64,000 nucleotides of DNA from Nocardia sp. NBC_00508 (GCF_036346875.1 NZ_CP107852.1:7378001-7442000); one strand, 5' to 3'. Shown: positions 25,508 to 36,266, counted from the stretch's first letter. Made by a program: numbers and translations. The notes: generated from the letters alone by a model not told the origin.

Positions 25508-26653
25508 ATGGGTCCTATGCGAACCGTGCTCATTCTCGGTGCCGGGTTCGGAGGGTTGGAGTTGGCCGCCCGCCTGTCGGGTTCGCTCGCCGACGAAGTC
25601 AGAGTCGTCCTCGTCGATCGGAACGACTCCTTCACCTTCGGCTTCGCCAAGCTGGAGATCCTGTTCCGTGCCGTGCTGCCGGCGGCCGTTCGGGTTCCGT
25701 ACGCCGACATCGCACATCCGGGTGTCGAGTTCCGCCAGGAGGAGGTGACCGGGATCGACCCACGGACCCGCCACGTCGTGACCGACCGATCCGAGTACGA
25801 TCCCGACATCCTCGTCGTCGCGCTCGGCGCCGACTACGACCCGGCGGCGACCCCCGGGTTCGTCGACGACGGGTACGAGTACTACTCGATCGACGGTGCC
25901 TGCCGGTTGCGGGACCGGCTCGACAGTTTCGACGGCGGGGCGGTGATCCTCGCGATTCTGAGCGTCCCCTTCAAATGCCCACCCGCCCCTTACGAGGGAG
26001 CGATGCTCCTGCATGAAAACCTGACCCGGCGCGGGGTGCGCGACCGGACCAGTATCCAGATGGTCAGCCCGATGGACTCGCCGATACCGGTGTCGCCGGA
26101 CACCTCCGCTGCCATCGTCGAGGCGCTGGCCCAACGCGACATCGGGTACTTCCCCGGCCGCCGAGTCCACGCCCTCGATCCGAGCCGGCACATGGCGCTC
26201 ACCCGTACCGGCGATCTCGCCTACGACTTGTTCATCGGGGTCCCGAAACACCGGGTTCCGGCCGTCGTCGAGGCATCGGGGCTGACCGTGGGCGGCACGG
26301 ACGGCTGGATCGCCGTCGACCCGCGCACCCTCGAAACACCGTACCCAGGGATCTACGCCATCGGCGACTGCGCGGATGCCCCGGTCCCGCGTGCGGGCGT
26401 CTTCGCCGAGGACGCCGCCCGCACGGTAACCGCGGGAATCGCGGCGAGGGTGCGTGGATCGACGCCGTCCGAGAAGTACCTGGGCCGGGGTGTATGCCAT
26501 ATCGAGTTCGGTGACGGGCTGGTCGGCAAGGTCGATGCCGACTTCCTCTCCGGTCCTGCGCCGGTGGCGCCGTTCTCGCCGCCTTCGGTGGAGCTTGCCC
26601 GCGAGAAGGCCGACTCGGCCGCCGCCCGGCTCGGCCGGTGGTTTACCCGCTGA
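25508..26653 (+). CDS. Sulfide:quinone oxidoreductase-like FAD protein
   Basis: 381-residue two-dinucleotide-binding flavoprotein. FAD site LILGAGFGGLELAARL at the N terminus, second FAD contact YAIGDCADAPVPRAGVFAED near residue 283, and the SQR/flavocytochrome-c-like segment VPFKCPPAPYEGAMLLHENL near 155. SQR-type enzymes oxidise sulfide and pass electrons to quinone at the membrane. Only some SQR cysteines are evident, so an NDH-2-like role is possible. AGGAG at 25499-25503 supports ATG 25508; ATG 25517 is an alternative. It lies 124 bases after dosS and overlaps the stop of the convergent NRPS by 11 bases. Confidence 0.85.
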   Translation: MGPMRTVLILGAGFGGLELAARLSGSLADEVRVVLVDRNDSFTFGFAKLEILFRAVLPAAVRVPYADIAHPGVEFRQEEVTGIDPRTRHVVTDRSEYDPDILVVALGADYDPAATPGFVDDGYEYYSIDGACRLRDRLDSFDGGAVILAILSVPFKCPPAPYEGAMLLHENLTRRGVRDRTSIQMVSPMDSPIPVSPDTSAAIVEALAQRDIGYFPGRRVHALDPSRHMALTRTGDLAYDLFIGVPKHRVPAVVEASGLTVGGTDGWIAVDPRTLETPYPGIYAIGDCADAPVPRAGVFAEDAARTVTAGIAARVRGSTPSEKYLGRGVCHIEFGDGLVGKVDADFLSGPAPVAPFSPPSVELAREKADSAAARLGRWFTR

Positions 26654-29600
26654 TCGCGCGGTCTTCGCCCGCCTCGCCCTCGCGCCACGTCTTCGTCAGC
26701 ACGTCGGCGATCTGAGACAGTCCGGATGCCACGGTCATCCGCCAGTGTGTCGTCGATACGGCGTGGTTGTACACCGTGCCGTCGACGATCTCACTCCAGA
26801 TCGACGCGCCGACGCAGCCCGTCGGGTCATCGAGGGCTGCGGTGAAATACAGGACATCGCCGCGATACACGGGAGGGTTGTAAGCGGTCCGCAGCGCCAC
26901 GGAGTGCACCGCCGCGTCGAGTATTCGGGTGACTCGGTCGGCTCCGAAGGAAGCGAACGGTTCGGGCAGTTCGGTGAGTTTCTGCGGCAGCGCGACCCAG
27001 TCCACTTCCGCGATATTGCCGAGATCCCCGGCCGCTTCACCGAGCAGGCCACCGATCAATTCGGCCACCGGCACCTTCCCCGCGTCGCTGGGCGCCGTAT
27101 CGGGGGGATCTGCCATGTAGCTGTCCATCACCGCCAGCAGGGCGACGGTTTCGCCCTCGCGCTGCAGTTGCACCGCTATCTCGTGGGCGATGACGCCGCC
27201 GAATGACCAACCGAGCAGGTGGTAAGGACCAGTCGGTTGTACCGAGCGGATCAGCTCGACATAGCGGGCTGCCCAGTCCTCGATCGAATCCGGCATCACC
27301 TCCTCGGTGGCCAGCACCGGGGTTTGCAGGCCGTAGAGGGGCCGGTCCGGGTCGAGGTGGGCCGCCAGGCCCGCATACGACCAGGAGATTCCGGACACGG
27401 GATGCACGCAGAAGAGCGGTGCGGCCGAACCCCCCGCGCGCAGCGGCAACAGCATGTCGAAGGCTGTCTCGGTCTCCACATGGCCGCTGGCGCGGCGCGC
27501 CAGGTCCGCTACCAGCTCCCCGGGCGTCGGCGCGGTGAACACTCGCATCACCGGCACCTTCGTGCCGAGCGCCGAGGACAGCCGGGCGGTCAGCTTCGCG
27601 GCGATCAGCGAGTTTCCGCCGCGTTCGAAGAAGTTGTCGTCCATGCCGAAACGATCCGCGCCCAGCACCTCGGCGAAGGTCGCGGCCACCGTCGCCTCGA
27701 GGGGAGTGGCGGGAGCGCGGAATTCCCGTGCCCGGAATTCCGGCGCCGGCAGTGCGCGACGGTCGAGTTTGCCGTTGGCAGTCAACGGCATAGTGGCGAT
27801 CACGACGATCGCGCCGGGCACCATGTAGCCGGTCAGGAATTCGGTCACCTGGCTTCGCAATTCGGCAGTATCCAGCCACGCACCGGCCTCGGGGAGGACG
27901 TATCCGACGAGCTGATCACCGAGCACCGCGTCGGAGCGGACCAATGCAACGGCCTGGCTGACGCCGGGGCAGCGCAGCAGCGCCGCCTCGATTTCCCCGA
28001 GTTCGATCCGGAAACCGCGCAACTGCACCTGCCGGTCGCCGCGCCCGCCGTAGGCGAGCCCCGGCTCACCACCGGACCGCGTCCAGCGAGCGAGGTCACC
28101 CGACCGGTACATTCGCGACCCGGGCGGCCCGAACGGGTTCGCCACGAACCGCGTCGCGGTCAGCTCCGGCCTGCCCAGATAGCCACGCGACAACTGACCA
28201 CCGCCGACATAGATCTCCCCGGGAGTACCGAATGGCGCCGGACGCAAGCGGATATCGAGCACATGGGTGTCGAGTCCGGGCAAGGCGCGGCCGATCAGGC
28301 TGGTAGGGCTATCCACCAGGTGTTCGTCGAGCGACAGGAACGACACATGCACGGTGGTCTCGGTGATGCCATACATATTGACCAACCGCGGCGCATCCCC
28401 GGGATGACGCTCGTACCAGCGCCGCAGGTGGCGGAGATCCAGCGCCTCACCACCGAAGATCACATACCGCAATGCCAACTCTGCGGGTGAAGTGTCTCGG
28501 TCTGCTTCCACGAGCTGACAGAACGCCGACGGGGTCTGATTCAACACCGTCACCCGCTCCCGAACGAGCAACTCGCGCAACAACTCCGGTGACCGCGACG
28601 TCGCGTAGTCCACCACCACCACGCTGCCGCCGGTGACCAGCGCGCACCACAACTCCCACACCGAGAAATCGAACGCGAACGAATGGAACAACATCCACAC
28701 ATCACGCTCGTCGAACCCGAACAACGGCTGGGCGTTGGCGAACAACTGCTCCACATTCCGGTGGGTCACCCCCACACCCTTCGGCACGCCCGTCGAACCC
28801 GAGGTATAGATCACATACGCCAGGTTGTCCGGCCGCAGCGGCGCCACCCGCTCGGCGTCGGTGACCGGGTCATCGGTGAACTCCGCCGCGTGCTCCAGCA
28901 ACACCACCGGCAGATCGGTTTCCGGCAAGGCCGACCGTTCCTCGACCGTGGTCAACACACACACCGGAGCCGCATCCGCGAGCACACCCGCCACCCGCTG
29001 CGCCGGGTAGGTGAGATCGAGCGGCACATACGCCGCACCCGCCGCGAGCACACCCAGCAACGCGACCGGCAGTTCCTCGGTCCGTGACACAGCCACCGCC
29101 ACCAGGGATTCCGGCCCAGCTCCGGCCGCGATCAACGCCCGGGCAACCTGGCTCGCACGCCGATCCAACGCACCGAAACTCAGCGTCGCATCGCCGCATC
29201 GGATTGCCACCGCGTCCGGTCTGCGTCGAGCCTGCTCGCCGATCAAGTCGGGCAGTGTCGCCGTAAGCGCTGACGTGAAAGTCCCTGGGATCGCCGATTG
29301 TGTGAGGCCGACCTGGCTCGATTGCGAGGCGGCCAGGTTACCGGCGAGGACGGCGTCGGGCTCGCCTTCATCGAGAATGTCGATGTCCCACACCAGGGTC
29401 GAGGGGTCGCCCGCCACCGCGGCCACCATGCGCTCGAACCGGCGGCTGAGCGCGCGCACGGTCGATTCGTCGAAAAGGTCCGTGGCATACGTGAATGTCA
29501 CGGCCATCTCCGCAGCGCCACCGTCGTCGCGGAGCCGAGGCTCAACAATCACCTGCACATCGAATTTGGCCGTGATCGCGCCGTTGTCGAGTGCCGTGAT

Positions 29601-32600
29601 GATCAGGTCCGGCAGATCCAGCGTGGGCTGCTCGATGTTCTGGAACGAGAGCATCACATTGAACAGCGGGTTGTGCGCTCCGGTACGCGCCGGGTCGATC
29701 TCCTCGACGACTCGTTCGAAAGGCAGGTCGGCGTTGGCGAATGCCGAAAGGGCGGTCTCCCGGGATCGGTCGACGAGGTGGTGGAAGGTGGCCGCGGGGT
29801 CGACTTGGACGCGCAGGGCCAGGGTGTTGACGAACATTCCGACGAGGTCGTCGAGTGCTCGTTCGCCGCGTCCGGCGATGGGGGTGCCGATCACGATGTC
29901 GGTGCCGCCGGACAGTCGCCCGAGCAGGGCCGCGAGCGCGGCGTGGACCACCATGAACGACGTGGCGTTGTGCTCACGCGCGATCCGCTCTAGTCGTTCG
30001 TGGACGTCGGCCGGAATGGTGATCGCCGTCGACGCGCCGCGCATCGACGGCGTCGACCCGCGCGGGCGGTCTATCGGCAACTCCATCGGTCCCGCCACTC
30101 CGGCCAGCTCTTCGCGCCAGTACGACAGTTGCTGTGCGGCAATCGAATTCTCGTCGGCCGCGGTGCCGATGGCGGCATGCTGCCAGAGGGCGAAGTCGGC
30201 GTACTGCACCGGCAGTGGCGACCAGCCCGGCGCGCTGCCACCGGTGCGGGCGAGGTAGGCGGTCACCAGGTCGCGGGCCAGTGGCGCGAGGGATGCGCCG
30301 TCGGCCGAGATGTGGTGCACCACCAGGACGAACACATGGTCCTCGCCGGAACAGAACAGCCGCATACGCAGCGGCGCGGATGCCGTGACATCGAAACCAG
30401 CAGAAATCAGCCCGGTCACCAGGTCCGCGACATCAGTGGTGTGATGGTCGATCGCGAGTCCGTCGGGCAGCACCACCTCGGTCGACAAGATCTCCTGATA
30501 CGGCAGCCCATCGGGATCGGCCGGGTATCGCGTGCGCAGCGCCTCGTGACGGTCCAGCACGTCGGCGACCGCGAGGCGCAGCGCCGCCACATCGAGTGTC
30601 CCGGTCAGCCGGAGGGCGAAGGGCATATTGTAGGCGGCGGAGTCCGGTTCGATGCGGTTGAGCAACCACATCCGCTGCTGCGCCAACGACAGCGGTACGC
30701 GGTCCGGACGCGCTGACCGGATCAGCGGTACACGGGTGCCCCCGCTGAGGCGGACTGCTCTGGTGGCCAGCACCGAAACCCGGGGTGCTTCGAACAGGTC
30801 ACGCACGGTGACCTGCGACTGCATCGCCTCGTTGACTCGGGCGACGGCCCTGGTCGCGAGCAGGGAGTTGCCGCCGAGGTCGAAGAAGTCGTCCTCGGCG
30901 CCGACCCGGTCGAGGCCGAGCAGGTCGGCGAACACCTCGGCGACGGTGTGTTCGGCGGGTGTGCGGGTGGGCCGGTACTCCTTTGCCTCGAACACCGGCT
31001 CCGGCAACGCCTTGCGGTCGAGTTTGCCGCTCGCGTTCAGCGGCAGCTCAGACAACGCGACCAGCGCGCACGGGACCATGTATGCGGGCAGCACTGCGGA
31101 GATCGAGGCGAGCAGTTCCTCCTCATCGATAACCTGTCCGGGGTGCGGGACCGCGTAGGCGACCAGCCGGTCGCCCGCAGGCGAGGGCACCACGGCTGCG
31201 GCTGCTTGGCTGACCACAGGGTGGGCGAGCAGTGCGGTTTCGATCTCGCCGAGTTCGATGCGTTGGCCGCGGAATTTCACTTGGAAATCGGTGCGCCCCA
31301 AATATTCCAGCCGCTGCGGCCGGTCGGTGTCGGGTGCGCGCCAGATCACCAGGTCCCCGGTGCGATACATCCTGCACCCGGGCTCGAACGGATTCGCGAT
31401 GAACCGTCCCGCGGTCTGCGCGGCCTGCGCCACATACCCGCGGGCGAGTTGGTCACCGGCCAGATACAACTCACCGGGCACTCCGGCGGGCACCGGCCGC
31501 AACCACGCATCCAGCACATAGACGTGGGTGTTCCACTGCGGGCGACCGATCGGCACCGTGACCGTATCGGAAGCACCAGCAGGCCAGTAGGTGACCGACA
31601 CCGCCGCCTCGGTCGGACCGTAGAGGTTGTGCACTCGTGCCTCGGTCACCTCCCCCACCGCCCGCACGGTCTGCGGCGGCAGCGCTTCGCCGATGACGAA
31701 CACATCCCGCAAACTCGCGACGCTTCCCGCGGGGGCGTGGGCGGCGAACTCGCTCAACATCGTCGGCACGAAATCGGTGACCGTCACCCCCTGCGCGGCG
31801 ATCGTCGCCGCCAAGTAAACCGGGTCGCGATGCCCGTCGTGGTCGGCGAGCACGAGTTTCGCACCAACCCGCAGCGGCATGAAATAGCCCCACAACGACA
31901 CATCGAAGGTCGTCGCGGTCTTCGCCAGGTACACCTGCCCCGCACCCATCGGGTACTGGTCGAGCATCCACTGGATCTGGTTGTCGATCGCCCGATGCGA
32001 GACCACGACGCCTTTCGGGCGTCCGGTCGAGCCGGAGGTGAAGATGACGTAGGCAGGGTGTTCCGGCAGCACCGACCGCAGCAGTTCCTCGGCGCGGATG
32101 GGCGCGCCTGAGCGCAAGCCGGTGTCGAGCCTGTCGAGGTATAGAGCCGCGATGTGCTGCGGCATCGGCACTGCGTCGGTGGTCGTGGTGAGCACGCACA
32201 CCGGTTGCGCGGTCTCGAGGACGTGCCCGATGCGTTCGGCGGGATGATCCGGATCCAGCGGCACATACGCCCCACCCGCGGTGAGGATCGCATACATGCC
32301 GATCACCAGATCCAGCGAACGCCGAACCGCCAACCCCACCAACGATTCCGCACCCACCCCCTGCTCGATCAACACCCTCGCCAGCTGATTGACCCGCTGA
32401 TCGAATTCCCGGTAGGTCAACTGCCGGTCGGCGTAGGCGACCGCAACAGCATCGGGGTGCTCGGCTACCGCACGCCGGTACCCATCGAGTACCAGCCTGG
32501 GAGCGACGGGGTGATGGGTGTCGTTCCAGTCCACGAGGATCGCGGCGCGTTCGGCCGGATCCAACAGGTCGATCTCCCCCACCACCTGGTCGGCCGAATC

Positions 32601-35600
32601 GGCTACCGCGGTAAGGATTCGAGATAGTCGCCGGGCGAAGCCTGCGACCGTGGTTTCGTCGAACAGGTCGGTGGCGTAGGTGAACGCCGCCGAAATCCCT
32701 TGGGGTGTCCGGGCGTCCTCACGCGGCAGCATGGTCAGTTCCAGATCGAACTTCGTCAGCGGCCACGCGAACTCCAGCGCGGACACATTCAACGCGGGCA
32801 ACTCGAGTGTCGCGGGCGCGAAGTTCTGGAAGGTCAGCATCACCTGGAACAACGGATGATGCGCACTCGACCGCACCGGGTCCAGCAACTCCACCAACCG
32901 CTCGAACGGCACCTCCGCATGCCCGAACGCCTCCACATCCCGGCCACGCACCTGCTCCAGCAGTTCCGCGAACGACTGCCCCGGGTCGATCTCGGTGCGC
33001 AACGCCAAGGTGTTGACGAACATGCCGATCACACCGCTCAACGCCGCATCCCCACGACCGGCCACCGGGGTGCCGACGGTGATGTCACCGGTGTTCGACA
33101 ACCGCGCCAGCAACACCGCGAACGCCGCATGCACCACCATGAACAACGTCGCATCATGCCGATGCGCGAGCCGGTTCAAACCCGCATGCACCGACGCATC
33201 GACCGTGAACTCATACGTCGCGCCGCGACCGGAGAACACCGCCGGGCGCGCCCGATCGGCAGGCAGGTCCAGCTTCTCCGGCACATCGGCCAATCGGTCC
33301 CGCCAGAACCCGATCTGGCGAGCGAGGATGGAGTTCGGGTCCTGCTCGTCGCCGAGCATGTCCCGCTGCCACAACGTGTAATCCGCGTACTGCACCGGCA
33401 GCGGCTCCCAGGTCGGGGCCGCACCATCCACCCGCGTCGAATACGCCGTCATCAAATCCGCAGTCAACGGCAGCATCGAGGATCCGTCTCCGGCGATGTG
33501 GTGGACCACGCACACCAGCACATGCTCGGTGTCACTGCACCGCAGCAGACGCAACCGGATCGGCGGGGCCCCTGTGACATCGAAACCCTCACCCGCGATC
33601 GCCACCACCCGATCGGGGATCTCGGATTCGGCGACCTCCACCACCAACAACTCCGGTACCGCGCCCGGCTCCGACACCGCATGCACCCGCTGACCACCCA
33701 CACCGTCGTGCTCCGGGTAACTGGTCCGCAGCACCTCGTGCCGCGCCACCAAATCCCGGATCGCCGCCCGCAACGCGGCCACATCCAACTCACCGCTGAG
33801 CCGCACCGCCAACGGAATGTTGTTGCTCGCGCTCGCCGGATCGAACCGATTCAAAAACCACATCCGCTGCTGCGCATACGACAACGGCACCCACTGCGGA
33901 CGCGGCATCGGCCCCAGCACCGGACCCGACACCCGAGCCAACTCCCCCAGCCGCACCGCCAACTTCGCCACCACCGACGCCTCGAACACCAACGCCACCG
34001 GAACCCGCACCCCCAACGCCGAACCCAACCGAGCGACAGCCTGAGTCGCGATCAGCGAATTACCACCCAGCTCGAAGAAGTCATCATCCGCACCCACCCG
34101 AGCCGTGTCGTCGCCGCCCTCCGGCAGCAGCAACGCGGCGAAGGTATCCGCGACCAACCGCTCGGCCGCCGTAGCGGGTGCCCGGAACTCGCGGGCAGTG
34201 AGCACCGGCTCCGGCAACGCCGCACGATCCAGCTTCCCGACCGGCGTCAGCGGCAGTTCGTCCAGCACCATGATCGCGGTCGGAATCATATACGCCGGCA
34301 ACGTTTTCCCGGCGAACTCGGCGAGCTCGCCGGTATCCAACGCGACCCGGCCACCCTCGGTCCCGGACCCGGCGCGCGGCAGCACATACGACACCAAAGC
34401 CTTGACACCCGAAGGCAGCGTCGCGCCCAACGTCGCGGAATAGTCGACATCCGGATGCGCGGTCAACGCGTTGTCGATCTCATCCAGCTCGATCCGCAAA
34501 CCCCGGATCTTCACCTGGAAATCCACCCGGCCGTGATACTCGAGCAACCCCTCCGAGGTCCGCCGCACCAAATCACCCGTGCGATACATACGCATGCCCG
34601 AACCACCAGCCGCCCCCGAGAACGGACTGGCGACGAACCGCTCCGCGGTCAGCTGGGGTCGCCGCAGATAACCCTCAGCGAGCGCAGGCCCGGACAGATA
34701 CAACTCACCAACCACCCCGGGCGGCACCAACCGCAACCGCGCATCCAACACGTGCACACCCACACCAGGAACCGGCGTACCGATATGCGTCGCGTCCTCC
34801 CCACGCAGCGCCGCGGTGCCGGTCGCGAAGATCGTGGTCTCCGTCGGGCCGTACACGATATAGAACGACCGGCCCCCCGTCGCCCACCGCGCGACCAACT
34901 CCCCACCAACCCGCTCACCACCACACAAAACCGCCTCGAGATCACCCAACCCCACCGGATCCAGCGACTCCAACGCACCCGGCGTAACACACAAATGCGT
35001 CACCCGCTCCCGACGCAACAAATCCCCCAACTCCACACCACCGAACACCCCCGGCGGCGCCACCACCAACACCGCACCCACCGAAAACGCCAACAACATC
35101 TCGATCACCGAAAAATCGAAACTCGGCGAACACACATGCGAAACCCGCGACACCCCAGTCACCGCCCGAACCGCGACCTCATGCTCCACCAACGCCGCCA
35201 AACCCGCATGAGTCACCGCAACACCCTTCGGCCTACCCGTCGACCCCGACGTATAGACCACATACGCCACATGCTGCTCAGTCAACGGACGCAACCGATC
35301 CAGATACGACACCGCATGCCCCGGCTGCGCGGCAACCCCCTCCCGATGCACCGGCGCGTCCAGCTCGACCCACTCCACACCGCCACCCGGCAACCCCACC
35401 CGATGCGCCGCCACGGTCACACCCAGCACCACACCGGAATCGGACACCATGTGCGCGATCCGATCCGCCGGATAACCCGGATCGACCGGCACATATGTCG
35501 CGCCCGTCTTCGCCACCGCCCACACCGCCAGCACCGACTCCACCGACCGCGTGATGGCTACCGCCACGAAGTCTCCCGGACCTACGCCGTACCCGATCAG

Positions 35601-35801
35601 GTAGCGAGCCAGCCGCGACGACGCCTCATCCAACTCCCGATAGCTGAGCTCACACTGATCAGCCGGATCACCCGACGGGTTGTACCGGAGCGCGGCGCAG
35701 TCGAACGCCGTGTCGACCGCGGCGGTGAGCAACTGGGGGAACAGTAGATTGCGTGCTCGTGATTGATGGGCGCGACGTGCGGAACGACGTGACGGGGTCA
35801 T
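26643..35801 (-). CDS. Three-module non-ribosomal peptide synthetase with thioesterase
   Basis: 3,052 residues, complete: A1 (YTSGSTG near 183), T1 (GGNS near 582), C1 (HHIAGDG near 767), A2 (FTSGSTG near 1255), T2 (GGNS near 1646), C2 (HHISADG near 1829), A3 (YTSGSTG near 2333), T3 (GGNS near 2731), thioesterase (GWSFGG near 2865, catalytic His in TTHWRM near 3019). It starts with an A domain, so it loads its own first residue, and the TE releases the product: a tripeptide or an oligomer of it. Codes read by eye: DFICLGVIFK (A1), DVWDFILVSK (A2), DFWNIGMVHK (A3); the last is the standard threonine code. No epimerase, methylation or Cy domain. The ribosome site is weak. No MbtH-like gene is in the window. 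Confidence 0.95.
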   Translation of the reverse strand: MTPSRRSARRAHQSRARNLLFPQLLTAAVDTAFDCAALRYNPSGDPADQCELSYRELDEASSRLARYLIGYGVGPGDFVAVAITRSVESVLAVWAVAKTGATYVPVDPGYPADRIAHMVSDSGVVLGVTVAAHRVGLPGGGVEWVELDAPVHREGVAAQPGHAVSYLDRLRPLTEQHVAYVVYTSGSTGRPKGVAVTHAGLAALVEHEVAVRAVTGVSRVSHVCSPSFDFSVIEMLLAFSVGAVLVVAPPGVFGGVELGDLLRRERVTHLCVTPGALESLDPVGLGDLEAVLCGGERVGGELVARWATGGRSFYIVYGPTETTIFATGTAALRGEDATHIGTPVPGVGVHVLDARLRLVPPGVVGELYLSGPALAEGYLRRPQLTAERFVASPFSGAAGGSGMRMYRTGDLVRRTSEGLLEYHGRVDFQVKIRGLRIELDEIDNALTAHPDVDYSATLGATLPSGVKALVSYVLPRAGSGTEGGRVALDTGELAEFAGKTLPAYMIPTAIMVLDELPLTPVGKLDRAALPEPVLTAREFRAPATAAERLVADTFAALLLPEGGDDTARVGADDDFFELGGNSLIATQAVARLGSALGVRVPVALVFEASVVAKLAVRLGELARVSGPVLGPMPRPQWVPLSYAQQRMWFLNRFDPASASNNIPLAVRLSGELDVAALRAAIRDLVARHEVLRTSYPEHDGVGGQRVHAVSEPGAVPELLVVEVAESEIPDRVVAIAGEGFDVTGAPPIRLRLLRCSDTEHVLVCVVHHIAGDGSSMLPLTADLMTAYSTRVDGAAPTWEPLPVQYADYTLWQRDMLGDEQDPNSILARQIGFWRDRLADVPEKLDLPADRARPAVFSGRGATYEFTVDASVHAGLNRLAHRHDATLFMVVHAAFAVLLARLSNTGDITVGTPVAGRGDAALSGVIGMFVNTLALRTEIDPGQSFAELLEQVRGRDVEAFGHAEVPFERLVELLDPVRSSAHHPLFQVMLTFQNFAPATLELPALNVSALEFAWPLTKFDLELTMLPREDARTPQGISAAFTYATDLFDETTVAGFARRLSRILTAVADSADQVVGEIDLLDPAERAAILVDWNDTHHPVAPRLVLDGYRRAVAEHPDAVAVAYADRQLTYREFDQRVNQLARVLIEQGVGAESLVGLAVRRSLDLVIGMYAILTAGGAYVPLDPDHPAERIGHVLETAQPVCVLTTTTDAVPMPQHIAALYLDRLDTGLRSGAPIRAEELLRSVLPEHPAYVIFTSGSTGRPKGVVVSHRAIDNQIQWMLDQYPMGAGQVYLAKTATTFDVSLWGYFMPLRVGAKLVLADHDGHRDPVYLAATIAAQGVTVTDFVPTMLSEFAAHAPAGSVASLRDVFVIGEALPPQTVRAVGEVTEARVHNLYGPTEAAVSVTYWPAGASDTVTVPIGRPQWNTHVYVLDAWLRPVPAGVPGELYLAGDQLARGYVAQAAQTAGRFIANPFEPGCRMYRTGDLVIWRAPDTDRPQRLEYLGRTDFQVKFRGQRIELGEIETALLAHPVVSQAAAAVVPSPAGDRLVAYAVPHPGQVIDEEELLASISAVLPAYMVPCALVALSELPLNASGKLDRKALPEPVFEAKEYRPTRTPAEHTVAEVFADLLGLDRVGAEDDFFDLGGNSLLATRAVARVNEAMQSQVTVRDLFEAPRVSVLATRAVRLSGGTRVPLIRSARPDRVPLSLAQQRMWLLNRIEPDSAAYNMPFALRLTGTLDVAALRLAVADVLDRHEALRTRYPADPDGLPYQEILSTEVVLPDGLAIDHHTTDVADLVTGLISAGFDVTASAPLRMRLFCSGEDHVFVLVVHHISADGASLAPLARDLVTAYLARTGGSAPGWSPLPVQYADFALWQHAAIGTAADENSIAAQQLSYWREELAGVAGPMELPIDRPRGSTPSMRGASTAITIPADVHERLERIAREHNATSFMVVHAALAALLGRLSGGTDIVIGTPIAGRGERALDDLVGMFVNTLALRVQVDPAATFHHLVDRSRETALSAFANADLPFERVVEEIDPARTGAHNPLFNVMLSFQNIEQPTLDLPDLIITALDNGAITAKFDVQVIVEPRLRDDGGAAEMAVTFTYATDLFDESTVRALSRRFERMVAAVAGDPSTLVWDIDILDEGEPDAVLAGNLAASQSSQVGLTQSAIPGTFTSALTATLPDLIGEQARRRPDAVAIRCGDATLSFGALDRRASQVARALIAAGAGPESLVAVAVSRTEELPVALLGVLAAGAAYVPLDLTYPAQRVAGVLADAAPVCVLTTVEERSALPETDLPVVLLEHAAEFTDDPVTDAERVAPLRPDNLAYVIYTSGSTGVPKGVGVTHRNVEQLFANAQPLFGFDERDVWMLFHSFAFDFSVWELWCALVTGGSVVVVDYATSRSPELLRELLVRERVTVLNQTPSAFCQLVEADRDTSPAELALRYVIFGGEALDLRHLRRWYERHPGDAPRLVNMYGITETTVHVSFLSLDEHLVDSPTSLIGRALPGLDTHVLDIRLRPAPFGTPGEIYVGGGQLSRGYLGRPELTATRFVANPFGPPGSRMYRSGDLARWTRSGGEPGLAYGGRGDRQVQLRGFRIELGEIEAALLRCPGVSQAVALVRSDAVLGDQLVGYVLPEAGAWLDTAELRSQVTEFLTGYMVPGAIVVIATMPLTANGKLDRRALPAPEFRAREFRAPATPLEATVAATFAEVLGADRFGMDDNFFERGGNSLIAAKLTARLSSALGTKVPVMRVFTAPTPGELVADLARRASGHVETETAFDMLLPLRAGGSAAPLFCVHPVSGISWSYAGLAAHLDPDRPLYGLQTPVLATEEVMPDSIEDWAARYVELIRSVQPTGPYHLLGWSFGGVIAHEIAVQLQREGETVALLAVMDSYMADPPDTAPSDAGKVPVAELIGGLLGEAAGDLGNIAEVDWVALPQKLTELPEPFASFGADRVTRILDAAVHSVALRTAYNPPVYRGDVLYFTAALDDPTGCVGASIWSEIVDGTVYNHAVSTTHWRMTVASGLSQIADVLTKTWREGEAGEDRAISG

Positions 35802-36266
35802 GCGGTGGCGAGTTCACTCTCTGGTCGATCATGGGCCGCTCTGGCTATGGAGCCAGAAGCAGTGCCTCAAATGCGTGAACCATGACCCGAGCGTGCAGAA
35901 CGGACCTTAGCGAACGACGATCGGATCGGCGCGCCGAGGTTGGGAAAGTTCATAGGGGTACCCAGTCCAACATTGGGCAAAGACACCTTGTGACGTGAAG
36001 AACATCGAACTGCGGAGCCCGGCACCCAAGGCAAAATATGACGAGTGTCACTCTGACGCAGAATTGCTACTGATGTCGCCGACGGCGTCCAGCGCCCGTT
36101 ACTGTCATCGTCGATGACGACTGGACGTCGTGCGTCACAACCGGATCCGTCCCGAAAATGCATCGCAATCGCAACCGTCCGACATGCGGCTCATCCGCGT
36201 GTGCTCGCCGAAGCTACCGGCATGATCGAACCAGAACGATCCTCGACCCGCGAGCAAGGAGGAACC
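35802..36266. other. Divergent promoter region of NRPS and bicupin
   Basis: 465 bases between the NRPS start and the bicupin start. It includes A+T-richer DNA around 35990-36070. I see no gene in it. It should carry both promoters; a weak DosR-like site is listed separately. Confidence 0.5.
35901..35915 (+). promoter_or_regulatory. Weak DosR-like site upstream of the NRPS
   Basis: CGGACCTTAGCGAAC keeps GGACCTT-A-GC but loses the closing C run. It lies about 100 bases upstream of the NRPS start. It could be chance. Confidence 0.22.

Noticed and set aside
32700..35747. 1,015-codon open frame on the plus strand
   Set aside because: Shadow of the complete NRPS on the minus strand; repetitive Arg/His/Pro translation.
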